Assembly (NCBI RefSeq): GCF_000719975.1
Contig: NZ_JOIJ01000009.1
Span: 124,001-188,000, forward strand
Source of the DNA: Prauserella rugosa
GTDB lineage: Bacteria; Actinomycetota; Actinomycetes; Mycobacteriales; Pseudonocardiaceae
Direction: 5' to 3'
DNA: 64,000 nucleotides
Shown here: positions 26,110 to 35,764 of the stretch, in pieces
Position numbering within the stretch: position 1 is the first letter of the stretch
How the letters are laid out: each line of letters opens with the position of its first letter
Translations under genes and position numbers: made by a program
The notes under the pieces: model-generated
What the model saw: only the letters and a program-made list of their open reading frames with translations
What the model was told of the DNA's origin: nothing
Database searches by the model: none

Positions 26110-26924
26110 CCCAGCCGCAACTCGTGGCCGACGGCCTCACGGCCGGCTACCAGGACCGCAGCGTGATCGAGAAGCTGGACCTGACGGTGCCACCGGGCCG
26201 CATCACCGCGATCGTCGGGGCCAACGCATGCGGTAAGTCGACGCTGCTGCGCTCGCTGTCGCGGCTGCTGCGCCCGCGCGGTGGGCGCGTGTTGCTCGAC
26301 GGAGCGGCGGTGCATGCCATGCCCGCGAAACGGCTGGCCCGCCGACTCGGCCTCCTGCCGCAGTCGCCCATCGCGCCGGAGGGAATCACGGTCGCCGACC
26401 TGGTCGGCCGGGGCCGACATCCGCATCAGCGCGTGCTGTCCCGCTGGAGCGCCGCCGACGACGACGCCGTCGCCGACGCCCTCGACGCGACCGAGACGGC
26501 GGAGCTCGCCGACCGCCCCGTGGACGAACTGTCCGGCGGCCAGCGGCAACGCGTGTGGATCGCCATGGCGCTGGCCCAGCGCACGGAGATCCTGCTGCTC
26601 GACGAACCGACCACGTTCCTGGACGTCAACCACCAGGTCGAGGTGCTGGACCTGCTGACCGACCTCAACCACACGCGCGGGACGACGATCGTGATGGTGC
26701 TGCACGACCTGAACCTCGCCGCCCGCTACAGCGACCGGCTCATCGCCATGGTCGACGGCAGGATCCATGCCGCGGGCGAGCCCGGCGAGGTGCTCACGGC
26801 CGCGAACGTCGAGACCGTGTTCGGCCTGCGCTGCGAGGTCATCACCGATCCCGTCTCCGGCCGTCCGCTGATGCTGCCGGTCGGCAGGCACGGCGCACGG
26901 CAGCCGGCACAGCCCGCCGGATAG
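26106..26924 (+). CDS. Iron-siderophore ABC importer ATPase
   Basis: The 272-aa ATPase has Walker A GANACGKST, the Q-loop LLPQSP, signature LSGGQRQRVWIAMALAQ, Walker B LLLDEPTTFLD and switch motif VLHDLNLAARYSD. These are the hallmarks of FepC/FhuC-type ATPases that power siderophore import. It is the last gene of the iron-box operon and overlaps permease 2 by four bases (GTGA). The C-terminal tail is Pro/Ala-rich and not conserved. Confidence 0.95.
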   Translation: MTQPQLVADGLTAGYQDRSVIEKLDLTVPPGRITAIVGANACGKSTLLRSLSRLLRPRGGRVLLDGAAVHAMPAKRLARRLGLLPQSPIAPEGITVADLVGRGRHPHQRVLSRWSAADDDAVADALDATETAELADRPVDELSGGQRQRVWIAMALAQRTEILLLDEPTTFLDVNHQVEVLDLLTDLNHTRGTTIVMVLHDLNLAARYSDRLIAMVDGRIHAAGEPGEVLTAANVETVFGLRCEVITDPVSGRPLMLPVGRHGARQPAQPAG

Positions 26925-27001
26925 GCCGTATCCGAACCGGGTTCCGGAGCGGGCGGCGAGCCACGCTGGGAGACCTCCCGAAGTGCGCTGCGCGGGGGAG
27001 C

Positions 27002-27007
27002 TAGGGT
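27002..27007 (+). promoter_or_regulatory. -10 hexamer of probable leaderless pafBC
   Basis: TAGGGT lies 7 nt before the pafB GTG with no ribosome site between. Confidence 0.4.
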
Positions 27008-27014
27008 TGGTGAG

Positions 27015-27998
27015 GTGTCCACCGCCCGCGCAGAACGCCTGGTCAACCTGGTGCTCGCCCTCCTGTCGACGCGGCAGTACCTGACGGCCGAGCGCATCCG
27101 CGGCATCGTGCCCGGCTACGCGGACGCGGCGAGCACCGAGGCGTTCTTCCGCATGTTCGAGCGGGACAAGGCCGAACTGCGTGAGCTGGGCATTCCACTC
27201 GAGACCGGCAGCTACTCGGCCTTCGACCCCGAGGGCTACCGCATCGCGCGGCGGGACTACGAACTGGGCGACATCGACCTCGCCCCCGACGAAGCCACCG
27301 CCGTCGCGCTGGCCGCACGCCTGTGGGACTCGCCCGAGCTGACCGGGCAGGCACACGGCGCTCTGGTCAAACTCCGTGCCGCGGGCGTCGAGGTCGACGA
27401 CCAGACGCACGCCATGGTCGAACCCCGCGTGCACACCGAGCCCGCGTTCGCGCCCCTGTTGGCCGCGGTGCAGAACGGGCAGGTCGTGCGGTTCGACTAC
27501 CGACGGTCCGACTCGCCCGACCGGCTCACCCGCACGCTCGAACCCTGGGGCGTCGTCTCGTGGCGGGCGCGCTGGTACGTCGTCGGCCACGACCGCGACC
27601 GCGACGCCCCGCGCTGTTTCCGTCTGTCGCGGATCAGCGGCGAGGTCAGGGCGATCGGTGAGCCGGGCGTCGTGCGCAGGCCCGACGACGTGGACCTGCT
27701 GACGTTCGTGGCGGGCTCGTCGGGACGCGACGACCGATCGCCCACGACCACCGCACGGCTGTGGCTGGCCGAGGGGCGGGCCGCCGGGATCCGCAGGCAC
27801 GCGCGGGTCGTCGGCGCACGCACGGTCGACGGGATCGACGGCGACGTCGTCGAGATCGACCTGTACCACCCCGAAGGTGCCGCCGACTGGATCGCGGGCC
27901 ACGGGCCCGATGCGCTCGTGCTCGAGCCCGACGTGCTCGCCAAGGCCGTGCTCGACCGGCTCGAACGCGTCGCAGGTGGCGGGGGAGGTGGCCGATGA
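27015..27998 (+). CDS. pafB: WYL-domain transcription factor PafB
   Basis: The 327-aa protein has an N-terminal winged helix (RLVNLVLALLSTRQYLTAERI, followed by FFRMFERDKAELRELGIPLE) and a WYL domain with VRFDYRR, LEPWGVVSWRARWYVVGHD and FRLSRI. With PafC it forms a heterodimeric activator that, in mycobacteria, turns on many DNA-repair genes independently of LexA/RecA; despite the name it is not required for pupylation. The WYL domain is thought to bind a nucleic-acid-derived signal. The stop overlaps pafC by four bases. The gene is separated from pafA by two unrelated transport loci, whereas in mycobacteria the three are adjacent. Confidence 0.95.
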   Translation: MSTARAERLVNLVLALLSTRQYLTAERIRGIVPGYADAASTEAFFRMFERDKAELRELGIPLETGSYSAFDPEGYRIARRDYELGDIDLAPDEATAVALAARLWDSPELTGQAHGALVKLRAAGVEVDDQTHAMVEPRVHTEPAFAPLLAAVQNGQVVRFDYRRSDSPDRLTRTLEPWGVVSWRARWYVVGHDRDRDAPRCFRLSRISGEVRAIGEPGVVRRPDDVDLLTFVAGSSGRDDRSPTTTARLWLAEGRAAGIRRHARVVGARTVDGIDGDVVEIDLYHPEGAADWIAGHGPDALVLEPDVLAKAVLDRLERVAGGGGGGR

Positions 27999-28975
27999 GC
28001 GCCGCGACCGACCGGGTGCCGCGCCTGCTGGCTCTCGTTCCGTACCTGCTCGCGCGCCCCGGCATCCGCATCGACCAGGCGGCCCAGGACTTCGACGTCA
28101 CACCGAAACAGCTGCGGCGTGACCTGGAACTGCTGTGGATGTGCGGCCTGCCCGGGTACGGACCGGGCGATCTGATCGACCTGTCCTTCGACGGCGACAC
28201 GGTGTCGGTGACGTTCGACGCCGGGATGCGCAGGCCGCTGCGCCTCACCGGCGCCGAGGCGAGCGCCCTGGTCATCGCCCTGCGTGCGCTCGCGGAGACG
28301 CCCGGCGTGGTCGACACCGACGCGGTGCACCGCGCGATCGCGAAGATCGAGGCGGCGGCGGGCGAGGCCGAACCCGCGGGGGTCGTCGTCGGCCACGGAC
28401 TCAGGGAGGGGGAACGCACCGCCCACACCCGCGAGCTCGTGCGCCAGGCCCTCCAGGAGGGCAGGGCCGTGCGGATGCGGTACTACACGGCATCCAAGGA
28501 CGAGATGACCGACCGCACCGTCGACCCCATGCGGCTGTTGATCGTGCAGGCGGTCGCCTACCTCGAAGGATGGTGCCGCCGCGCGGAGGCGGTGCGCCTG
28601 TTCCGCCTCGATCGCATCGACCACATCGAGGTCACCGACGAGCAGGCCGCACCCCCGCCGCACGCCCGGCACACCGACCTGTCCGAGGGCGTGTTCTCCC
28701 CACGCGAGGACCACCCGGAGGCCGAACTGGTCCTCCAGCCGGACGCCCGCTGGGTCGCCGAGTACTACCCGTGCGAGGAACTCGCCGAGCTCGACGGCGG
28801 GCGCCTGCGGGTGCGGATGCGCTATGGCGACGAGTCGTGGATGGTGCGGCTCGTGCTGGGCCTGGGCGGCAGGGCCGCGGTGGAGAAACCGGATGAACTC
28901 GCGGTGGCGGTTCGCGAACGAGCGGCCGCCGGATTGGCACGAGCACGTCACCTGGCGCTCACCCAGGACCAGTAG
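27995..28975 (+). CDS. pafC: WYL-domain transcription factor PafC
   Basis: The 326-aa partner of PafB has the winged helix RLLALVPYLLARPGIRIDQAAQDFDV followed by TPKQLRRDLELLWMCGLPGY, then a WYL domain with VRMRYYTASKDEMTDRTVDP and YLEGWCRRAEAVRLFRLDRI. Its C-terminal WCX-type extension runs to the end. It acts in the DNA-damage response of relatives. The start overlaps the pafB stop (ATGA), giving a matched heterodimer. TatA and TatC genes follow, as in mycobacteria. Confidence 0.95.
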   Translation: MSAATDRVPRLLALVPYLLARPGIRIDQAAQDFDVTPKQLRRDLELLWMCGLPGYGPGDLIDLSFDGDTVSVTFDAGMRRPLRLTGAEASALVIALRALAETPGVVDTDAVHRAIAKIEAAAGEAEPAGVVVGHGLREGERTAHTRELVRQALQEGRAVRMRYYTASKDEMTDRTVDPMRLLIVQAVAYLEGWCRRAEAVRLFRLDRIDHIEVTDEQAAPPPHARHTDLSEGVFSPREDHPEAELVLQPDARWVAEYYPCEELAELDGGRLRVRMRYGDESWMVRLVLGLGGRAAVEKPDELAVAVRERAAAGLARARHLALTQDQ

Positions 28976-28984
28976 GGTAGAGGA

Positions 28985-29233
28985 GTGCTTTACGTGCTGA
29001 GTGCCGTCGGGGTCGCTGTGGGGCTGGTCGTGATCGGCTTCGCGGCAGTCCGGCTCGGCGGCGCGGTGAAGGGCGTCCGGCGTGCCGCCGACGCGATGCG
29101 CGCCGACGTGGGGTCCCGTACCGGGATGCTCCGCGCCCGTGCAGCCGCCGTCGGCGTGGCCGTTCGCGATTTGCGGTCCCGAAACCGTCCTCAGCCGGCG
29201 CCCGAACCAGTACGATCGGCCCTGAACGAATAG
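28985..29233 (+). CDS. Small conserved membrane protein between pafC and tatA
   Basis: The 82-aa product has one N-terminal transmembrane helix (about residues 2-26) and a basic cytoplasmic tail of Arg/Ala-rich amphipathic character. TAGGGT at 28973-28978 stands 6 nt before the GTG, so it is probably leaderless. Small proteins at this place occur in related genomes, as far as I recall, but no function is known to me. Its location just before tatA may only reflect gene order. Confidence 0.65.
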   Translation: MLYVLSAVGVAVGLVVIGFAAVRLGGAVKGVRRAADAMRADVGSRTGMLRARAAAVGVAVRDLRSRNRPQPAPEPVRSALNE

Positions 29234-29247
29234 GGAGGCCACCTACC

Positions 29248-29604
29248 ATGAACGCCCTTCAGCCGTGGCACTTGATCATCCTCGTCCTGGTCGTCGTGTT
29301 GCTGTTCGGCGCCAAGCGGCTGCCGGACACCGCCCGTTCGATCGGCAAGTCCATGAAGATCTTCAAGGCGGAGACCAAGGACATGCGGGGTGAGCACGCC
29401 GAGGCGCAGGCTGCCGACCCGGAGAAGCCCACGCCCGCGGACACCAAGCAGATCTCGTCGACGCCGGTGGCCGAGGACGCCACCACGTCCACACCCTCGG
29501 CGACCTCCACGACTTCGAAGGACGACCAGGTGGAGCAGCTGCAGCGCCAGCTCGACGAGCTGAAGAAGCAGCAGGGCGCCGAGCAGGCACAGAAGAACGG
29601 CTGA
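29248..29604 (+). CDS. tatA: Twin-arginine translocase subunit TatA
   Basis: The 118-aa protein has a short N-terminal transmembrane helix, [19 protein letters not shown], the FGAKRLP hinge, and the amphipathic helix [15 protein letters not shown]. It oligomerises to form the pore through which folded proteins with twin-Arg signals cross. The C-terminal half is low-complexity (Thr/Ser/Pro) and ends in a Glu/Lys/Gln helix. A GGGAGG ribosome site precedes the ATG. It forms an operon with tatC 34 nt downstream. Confidence 0.96.
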   Translation: MNALQPWHLIILVLVVVLLFGAKRLPDTARSIGKSMKIFKAETKDMRGEHAEAQAADPEKPTPADTKQISSTPVAEDATTSTPSATSTTSKDDQVEQLQRQLDELKKQQGAEQAQKNG

Positions 29605-29638
29605 CACCGCCCCGGCGGATCGAGAACGGAACGCTTTC

Positions 29639-30586
29639 GTGGGAGACACCTCCGGAAAGCGCGAGGGCCGCAACGGCAAGCGGAAGGCACGGAGCCGTCG
29701 GCACAACCCCGACGGCACGATGTCGCTCATCGAGCACATCTACGAGTTCCGCCGCCGTCTCGGCTACGCGCTGATCGCCCTCGTCCTGGGCGGCATCCTC
29801 GGCTTCCTGTGGTTCAGCAACCGCGTCGGGTCTATCCCGTCGCTCGGTGAGCTCGTCACAGGTCCGTACTGTCAGATTCCGGAAGACATGCGGTATCCCC
29901 GCGGCGGGGAATGCCAGCTGTTGCAGACCGTGCCGTTCGAGGCCTTCATGATCCAGATGAAGGTCGGCCTCACGGCAGGTGCCGTTCTGTTCGCACCGGT
30001 GTGGATCTACCAGTTCTGGGCGTTCATCGCGCCGGGCCTGTACTCGAAGGAACGCAAGTACGCCCTGACCTTCGTGGGACTGGCGTCGATGCTGTTCGCG
30101 GGTGGTGCGCTGCTGGCCTACTTCATGGCCCCGCACGCCCTCGAGATCCTCACGACGTTCGGCGGTGGCGAGTTCGCCACGTGGTTCACCGGTGACAAGT
30201 ACATCTCGTTCGTACTGTCCCTGCTGATCATCTTCGGCGTGAGCTTCGAGCTGCCGCTGCTGATCATCATGCTCAACCGCGTGGGCGTCGTCCGCTACCA
30301 GATGCTGAAGAAGTGGCGCCGCGGCATCATCATGATCATGTTCGTGTTCGCGGCGTTCGTGACGCCCGCGGACCCGTTCTCGATGATCGCCCTGGCCCTC
30401 GCGCTGTGTGTGCTGTTCGAGATCTCGCTGCAGGTCACCCGCTTCCACGACCGCAAACTCGACAAGCAGCGCGGCACCGAAGGGTGGGAGGACCTGGCCG
30501 ACGACGAGGCCGCGCCCTTCGAGTACACGCCGAGCTCGATCGACGACGAACCGCGGGGCGGCACGCGCACCGACGACGTGACGTAA
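29639..30586 (+). CDS. tatC: Twin-arginine translocase subunit TatC
   Basis: The 315-aa receptor subunit has six helices. MSLIEHIYEFRRRL is the conserved N-terminal signal-peptide contact region (HLxELRxR type), PFEAFMIQMKVG and FAPVWIYQFWAFIAPGLY are family hallmarks, and SFELPLLIIMLNRVGVV starts the later helices. A basic N-terminal extension and an acidic C-terminal tail are typical of actinobacteria. It binds twin-Arg signal peptides and recruits TatA. It has GTG as start. Confidence 0.96.
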   Translation: MGDTSGKREGRNGKRKARSRRHNPDGTMSLIEHIYEFRRRLGYALIALVLGGILGFLWFSNRVGSIPSLGELVTGPYCQIPEDMRYPRGGECQLLQTVPFEAFMIQMKVGLTAGAVLFAPVWIYQFWAFIAPGLYSKERKYALTFVGLASMLFAGGALLAYFMAPHALEILTTFGGGEFATWFTGDKYISFVLSLLIIFGVSFELPLLIIMLNRVGVVRYQMLKKWRRGIIMIMFVFAAFVTPADPFSMIALALALCVLFEISLQVTRFHDRKLDKQRGTEGWEDLADDEAAPFEYTPSSIDDEPRGGTRTDDVT

Positions 30587-30588
30587 CG

Positions 30589-31509
30589 ATGGGTCCCCGC
30601 GTCGCCCTCGCCTTCCATCCCGGGTCCGGCAAGGGCGCGGCCGCGAAGCTCGCCGGTGCCGTCGTCTCCCGCCTCCGGCCGCACGTCGGGCGGCTGGCGG
30701 TGATCGACGCCGACACCGTCGACGACTTCCGGGCCCGCCTCGACACCGCCCGGACCGAGGGGCTCGACGCCCTGCTGGTGCTGGGTGGCGACGGTGCCGC
30801 GCACCAGGCCGTGCAGTACTGCGCCGGGACCGATCTCCCACTGGGACTGATCCCGTCGGGTACCGGCAACGACCTCGCCCGCGCGCTCGGTGTGCCCGCC
30901 GACCCGGCAGCCGCCGTCGACACCGCTGCGGCGTCGCTCGGCGCGGGCCGGGTGCGCCGCATCGATCTGGGACGCCTCGACGCTGCCGCAGCCCCCACTG
31001 CCGACGGCCGGGCGGCGGGCCCCACGTGGTTCGGCACGGTGCTGTGCACCGGGTTCGATGCCGCGGTCAACGCGCGGGCCAACCGGCTGCGGTGGCCCGC
31101 CGGTCCGCGTCGCTACGACCTGGCGATCGTGGGCGAGCTGGCGTCGTTCCGCGCCCGCACGGTTCGGGTGTCCACCGAGGCGGGTGAGTGGGAGCTGCCC
31201 GCGATGCTCGTCGCCGTCGGGAACACGTCCTGGTACGGCGCGGGCATCCCGGTGTGTCCCGACGCCGACCCGGGGGACGGGCTGTTCGACGTGACGATCG
31301 TGGGCCGCGTGGGCTACCGCGAGCTACTGCGTGTCCTGCCTCGCCTGCGCACCGGCGAGCACATCGACCACCCGGCGGTGACGACGGCCCGGGCGCGCAC
31401 GGTGCGGATCACGGTGCAGGACTGGCCCGTGTTCGCCGACGGCGAACCCCTGTGCAGTCCGCCGGTGTCGCTCACGTGTGTCCCGGGGGCGCTGCCGGTC
31501 CTCGGGTGA
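30589..31509 (+). CDS. Diacylglycerol kinase-family lipid kinase
   Basis: The 306-aa cytoplasmic enzyme has the DAGK catalytic motifs LVLGGDGAAHQAVQYC and IPSGTGNDLARALG, and a C-terminal domain with VGNTSWYGAGIPVCPDADPGDGLFDV. It should phosphorylate diacylglycerol or a related lipid with ATP, feeding phosphatidic acid back to phospholipid synthesis. It starts 2 nt after tatC, so it is in the same operon. It is the second DAGK-type enzyme in the window; unlike the first it has no PAP2 domain. Its 3' end overlaps the convergent YjbR-like gene by 38 bp. Confidence 0.9.
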   Translation: MGPRVALAFHPGSGKGAAAKLAGAVVSRLRPHVGRLAVIDADTVDDFRARLDTARTEGLDALLVLGGDGAAHQAVQYCAGTDLPLGLIPSGTGNDLARALGVPADPAAAVDTAAASLGAGRVRRIDLGRLDAAAAPTADGRAAGPTWFGTVLCTGFDAAVNARANRLRWPAGPRRYDLAIVGELASFRARTVRVSTEAGEWELPAMLVAVGNTSWYGAGIPVCPDADPGDGLFDVTIVGRVGYRELLRVLPRLRTGEHIDHPAVTTARARTVRITVQDWPVFADGEPLCSPPVSLTCVPGALPVLG

Positions 31510-31882
31510 CGTTCTCCTCGGCCAGCGCCTTCCACCCGAGACGCTCCCGCGTCGCCCTGGGCAGACCGGCCACCACCAGGTCGTACGAGTCCTCGATCAG
31601 GTCCAGCACCATCCGCTCGGGCAGCGACCCGTCCAACACCACGGTGTTCCAGTGCCGCTTGTTCATGTGCCATCCGGGCGTGACCGCCGGGTAGGAACTG
31701 CGCAGCTGCACCGCGAGCTCCGGCTCGCACTTGAGGTTGACGCTCAGCGGTCGCCTGCCGAGCGCCGAGAGTGCGAACATCTTCCCCGCGACCTTGAACA
31801 CGCTGATGTGCTCGTCGAACGGGAACTCCTCGCCCGCGCCCGTGAACTCCAGGCACGCGGCCCTCAGGCGATCCGGTGTCAT
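31472..31882 (-). CDS. MmcQ/YjbR-like protein
   Basis: The 136-aa protein has the CyaY-like fold signature of the YjbR family: GAGEEFPFDEHISVFKVAGKMFAL near the start, SVNLKCEPELA, then YPAVTPGWHMNKRHWNTV. Family members are small, single-domain and possibly DNA-binding, but the function is undefined. I chose the ATG at 31882; a GTG two codons earlier is possible. It ends inside the lipid-kinase gene and is divergent from helY. Confidence 0.85.
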   Translation of the reverse strand: MTPDRLRAACLEFTGAGEEFPFDEHISVFKVAGKMFALSALGRRPLSVNLKCEPELAVQLRSSYPAVTPGWHMNKRHWNTVVLDGSLPERMVLDLIEDSYDLVVAGLPRATRERLGWKALAEENVTRGPAAPPGHT

Positions 31883-31973
31883 GCCCACGCACGGTAGCGG
31901 CAGACCCCGACACTCCCGCACCCCACAGGCCGACCTCGTGCGCGCGTGACCGCCGATGTGAAACCCTGACGCC

Positions 31974-34805
31974 GTGGACTCTTCCGCCTCTCCCAGCCCG
32001 GCCGAGGCGTACGCCGCGGCCCGGCGGCGCAGCGACTACCCGCAGCTCACCCGATTCGCCGCCGACCTCGGGTTCGACTTCGACGACTTCCAGGTACGCG
32101 GATGCCAGGCACTCGAGGACGGGCACGGCGTGCTCGTCTGCGCCCCGACCGGTGCCGGCAAGACCGTCGTCGGCGAGTTCGCCGTGCACCTGGCCCTCGC
32201 CGAAGGTCGTAAGTGCTTCTACACGACGCCCATCAAGGCGCTGTCGAACCAGAAGTACACCGACCTCGTCGAGCGGCACGGGGCCGACGCGGTGGGCCTG
32301 CTGACCGGCGACACGGCCATCAACGGCAACGCCCAGGTGGTCGTCATGACCACCGAGGTGCTGCGCAACATGCTGTACGCGGGCTCGGACACGATCGACG
32401 AGCTCGGCTACGTCGTCATGGACGAGATCCACTACCTCGCCGACCGGTTCCGTGGTGCGGTGTGGGAGGAGGTCATCCTCCATCTGCCCGAGTACGTGCG
32501 GGTCGCGGGCCTGTCGGCGACGGTGAGCAACGCCGAGGAGTTCGGCGAATGGCTCGTGACGGTCCGGGGTGACACGGCCGTGGTCGTCGACGAGCACCGG
32601 CCGGTGCCGTTGTGGCAGCACATGATGGTGGGCAACCGCCTCATGGACCTGTTCGTCGGCGACGGCCAGGGTGACGAACCCAAGATCAACCGGCAGCTGT
32701 TGCGCCGGGTCGAGGACGTCTCCCGGATGCACGCACCCGCCGCGTTCGGGGGACAGCGCGGTCAGCGCGGCAGGCGCGACCGCGGCAAGCAGCGGTTGCC
32801 GAAGTTCCGGCCGCCCTCGCGGGTCGACGTCATCGACCGGCTCGACCGGGCGGGACTGCTTCCCGCCATCACGTTCATCTTCTCCAGGGCCGGGTGCGAC
32901 GCGGCGGTCGGCCAGTGCCTGCACGCGGGCGTGCGGCTGAACAACCCAGACGAGATCGCCGAGGTGCGGCGGATCGTCGACGAGCGCACGGCCGACCTGC
33001 CCGAGTCGGACCTCGGCGTGCTCGGCTACTGGGAGTGGCGCGAGGGGCTCGAGCACGGCGTGGCCGCGCACCACGCCGGATTGCTCCCCGCGTTCAAGGA
33101 GACCGTCGAGGAGCTGTTCGTCCGCGGGCTGGTGAAGGTCGTGTTCGCCACCGAGACGCTGGCGCTCGGCATCAACATGCCGGCACGCACCGTCGTGCTG
33201 GAGCGGCTCGTCAAGTACAACGGCGAGGCACACGTCGACCTCACGCCGGGCGAGTACACCCAGCTGACTGGCCGGGCGGGGCGCCGCGGTATCGACGTCG
33301 AGGGCCACGCGGTGGTGCTCTGGCAGCCCGGCGTCGACCCGCGGCACGTCGGCGGTCTCGCCTCGACGCGGACGTATCCGCTGAAGTCGTCGTTCCGGCC
33401 CGGCTACAACATGGCGATCAACCTGGTCGGCCAGTTCGGGGCCGACCAGGCGCGCGAACTGCTGGAACAGTCCTTCGCCCAGTTCCAGGCCGACCGCGCC
33501 GTGGTCGGTACGGCCAAGCGCATCGAACGCAATAAGGAAGCGCTCGCCGGGTACGCCGAGGCCGTCTCCGGGGACTTCGACGAGATGTTGTCGTACGTCG
33601 AGCTGCGCAAGAAGATCTCCGACCGCGAGAAGTACCTGGCCAAGCAGAACAGCCAGCACCGCAGGGCCGAGGCGGCCCGCTCACTGGAGAAGCTGCGCAA
33701 GGGCGACGTCATCCTCGTCCCGTCGGGTCGGCGGTCGGGCCTGGCCGTGGTGATCGACCCCGGCCTGGATCCGCTGCGCGATCCGCGGCCGGTGGTGGTC
33801 ACGGAGGACCGCTGGTCGGGGCCGTTGTCGGCGGCCGACTTCCCGTCCCCCGTGGAGCCGTTGGGCAGGGTCAAACTGCCCAAGCACGTCGAGCTGCGTT
33901 CGCCCAAGGTGCGCAGGGACATCGCCTCGTCGCTGCGCAACGCCGGGATCGAGAAGCCGTCGGGCCAGCGGCGCCGCTCCGAATCCGGTGACGACCCCGA
34001 ACTGCTCGAGTTGCGCCACCAGATGCGGCAACACCCCGTCCACGGCATGGCCGACCGGGAGGCGAACCTGCGCTGGGTGGAGCGCTACCAGCGGCTGGCG
34101 GCCGAAACGCAGCAGCTCGAGCGCAGGGTGGCCGCCACGACCCACTCGCTGGCTCGTTCGTTCGACCGCATCTGCGCCCTGCTCGCCGAACGCGGCTACC
34201 TGGAGCGGGCCGCCGACAGCGGGCTCGCGGGGGAGCAGGGGAGCGACACCGGTGCCGGGTCCGAGGACGGAGCCGATGCCGACCGGGTGACCGAGGACGG
34301 CATGATGCTGGCCCGGATCTACAGCGAGTCGGATCTGCTGGCTGCCGAATGCGTCCGCAGGCACGTCTGGCACGGACTGTCGGCGCCGGAACTCGCCGCG
34401 GTCGTGTCGTCGCTGGTCTACGAGGCGCGGCGGGACGCCATGTCGGAGCCGAAACTGCCCCAGGGCGCCGTGCCGAAGGCGTGGCAGGAGACGGTGACGA
34501 TCTGGAGCGAACTGACCGAGGACGAGCGCAGGCATCGGCTCGACCGCACCCGCGAACCGGACGCCGGGTTCGCCTGGCCGGTGTATCGCTGGGCGCGAGG
34601 CGAATCGCTCGAACGGGTGCTCACCACCGCCGAGGCGAACGGGCAGGAACTGACCGCGGGCGACTTCGTGCGCTGGGCTCGGCAGGTGATCGACCTGCTC
34701 GACCAGTTGAAGGACGTACTGGGCAAGGAACACCCCGTCGGCGGGGTCGCGGCCAAGGCGGCACGTGCGCTGCGGCGCGGCGTCGTGGCGGCCGGCGAGG
34801 TCTGA
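31974..34805 (+). CDS. helY: Ski2/Mtr4-like RNA helicase HelY
   Basis: The 943-aa superfamily 2 helicase has Walker A APTGAGKT near residue 57, DEIH at about 149-152, the SAT motif LSATVSN, and the motif-VI block YTQLTGRAGRRGID. Between the RecA-like domains and the C-terminal helical domain it has the rRNA-processing-arch-like region and the DSHCT domain (residues about 760-943). Members act in RNA unwinding and turnover. It starts with GTG at 31974. The gene lies in the tat-pafBC neighbourhood, as in mycobacteria. Confidence 0.95.
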   Translation: MDSSASPSPAEAYAAARRRSDYPQLTRFAADLGFDFDDFQVRGCQALEDGHGVLVCAPTGAGKTVVGEFAVHLALAEGRKCFYTTPIKALSNQKYTDLVERHGADAVGLLTGDTAINGNAQVVVMTTEVLRNMLYAGSDTIDELGYVVMDEIHYLADRFRGAVWEEVILHLPEYVRVAGLSATVSNAEEFGEWLVTVRGDTAVVVDEHRPVPLWQHMMVGNRLMDLFVGDGQGDEPKINRQLLRRVEDVSRMHAPAAFGGQRGQRGRRDRGKQRLPKFRPPSRVDVIDRLDRAGLLPAITFIFSRAGCDAAVGQCLHAGVRLNNPDEIAEVRRIVDERTADLPESDLGVLGYWEWREGLEHGVAAHHAGLLPAFKETVEELFVRGLVKVVFATETLALGINMPARTVVLERLVKYNGEAHVDLTPGEYTQLTGRAGRRGIDVEGHAVVLWQPGVDPRHVGGLASTRTYPLKSSFRPGYNMAINLVGQFGADQARELLEQSFAQFQADRAVVGTAKRIERNKEALAGYAEAVSGDFDEMLSYVELRKKISDREKYLAKQNSQHRRAEAARSLEKLRKGDVILVPSGRRSGLAVVIDPGLDPLRDPRPVVVTEDRWSGPLSAADFPSPVEPLGRVKLPKHVELRSPKVRRDIASSLRNAGIEKPSGQRRRSESGDDPELLELRHQMRQHPVHGMADREANLRWVERYQRLAAETQQLERRVAATTHSLARSFDRICALLAERGYLERAADSGLAGEQGSDTGAGSEDGADADRVTEDGMMLARIYSESDLLAAECVRRHVWHGLSAPELAAVVSSLVYEARRDAMSEPKLPQGAVPKAWQETVTIWSELTEDERRHRLDRTREPDAGFAWPVYRWARGESLERVLTTAEANGQELTAGDFVRWARQVIDLLDQLKDVLGKEHPVGGVAAKAARALRRGVVAAGEV

Positions 34806-34937
34806 TCGCGTGCGGCACGCGCGGAGTGTGACGGGGGCGACCGCGTTCGGACCTGACCTTCCGGGGCGGCAGGGCACGGGGTTGTGGTTGGATCGCGCAC
34901 AACGTGTCGACGAGTCGAAAGTGGCGGAGGCAGGACG

Positions 34938-35687
34938 ATGAGCACGCCGTACGGAGGCAACGACCCGCAGCAGTGGGGACAGCAACCTCCCCAGGGCCCG
35001 CCTTCCGGTAGCTTCCCCGGCCAGCCGGGGTACGGCCCTCCGCCGCAGCAGCCGGGTCAGCAGCCGCCCCAGCAACCTCAGCAGCCGGGGTACCCGCAGC
35101 CCGGGTACGGCCCGCCCCCGGGATACCCGCAGCCGGGTCAGCAGACGCCGCCACCCGGCCAGCCGATGCCGGGTCAGCCGCCCCAGCAGCCGGATGGTTA
35201 CACCCAGCCCGGTGTGGCGCCGCCGGGAGGTGGGCACGGCACCGCGTCGTACACCCAGCCCGGCACGCAGGGCGGCTACCCGCCGCCCGGGCCGCCCGGA
35301 CCCGGTGGTCAGCCGCCGTTCGGCCCGCAGCCGGGGATCGGCGCCGCGCCGCCGCAGAAGCCGAAGAACAAGTCCGGCAAGGGCATGTGGCTGGGCCTCG
35401 GGGCAGCGGTGGTGCTCGTCGCCGCGGCCGCGGTGGTGCTGTTCTGGATCCCCGGGCTGCTCGTCCAGAAGGTGTTCGACGCCGAGGCCATGAACCGCGA
35501 CGTCCAGCGCGTGCTCACCGACAACTACGGCGTCGAGGGTGTCGAGAGCGTCTCCTGCCCGGAGGACCAGCCGGTGACCGTGGACGAGACCTTCACCTGC
35601 GACGTGACGGTCGACGGGGGCCAGCAGCAGGTCACCATCACGGTCAAGAGCGAGGACGCGCGCTACCAGGTCGGCAGGCTGGAGTAG
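34938..35687 (+). CDS. Pro/Gly/Gln-rich membrane protein with DUF4333 domain
   Basis: The 249-aa protein has about 145 disordered residues made of [16 protein letters not shown] repeats, one transmembrane helix at about residues 150-174, and a DUF4333 domain ([20 protein letters not shown], then SCPEDQPV and [10 protein letters not shown]) outside the membrane; its two cysteines likely pair. GGAGGCAGG lies just before the ATG. A lipoprotein with the same domain follows eis at 37001, so the acetyltransferase gene is flanked by paralogues. The domain has no established function. Confidence 0.85.
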   Translation: MSTPYGGNDPQQWGQQPPQGPPSGSFPGQPGYGPPPQQPGQQPPQQPQQPGYPQPGYGPPPGYPQPGQQTPPPGQPMPGQPPQQPDGYTQPGVAPPGGGHGTASYTQPGTQGGYPPPGPPGPGGQPPFGPQPGIGAAPPQKPKNKSGKGMWLGLGAAVVLVAAAAVVLFWIPGLLVQKVFDAEAMNRDVQRVLTDNYGVEGVESVSCPEDQPVTVDETFTCDVTVDGGQQQVTITVKSEDARYQVGRLE

Positions 35688-35764
35688 CCACTGCACGCGC
35701 GGGGGACGGCGTGGACGCGTAATCCGGTGGCGCGCGGCGAGCGGTCTCGGAAAGGATCGGTGGC

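Noticed and set aside
31314..33659. Antisense open frame of nearly 800 codons opposite helY
   Set aside because: Same explanation; HelY motifs on the plus strand are unambiguous.
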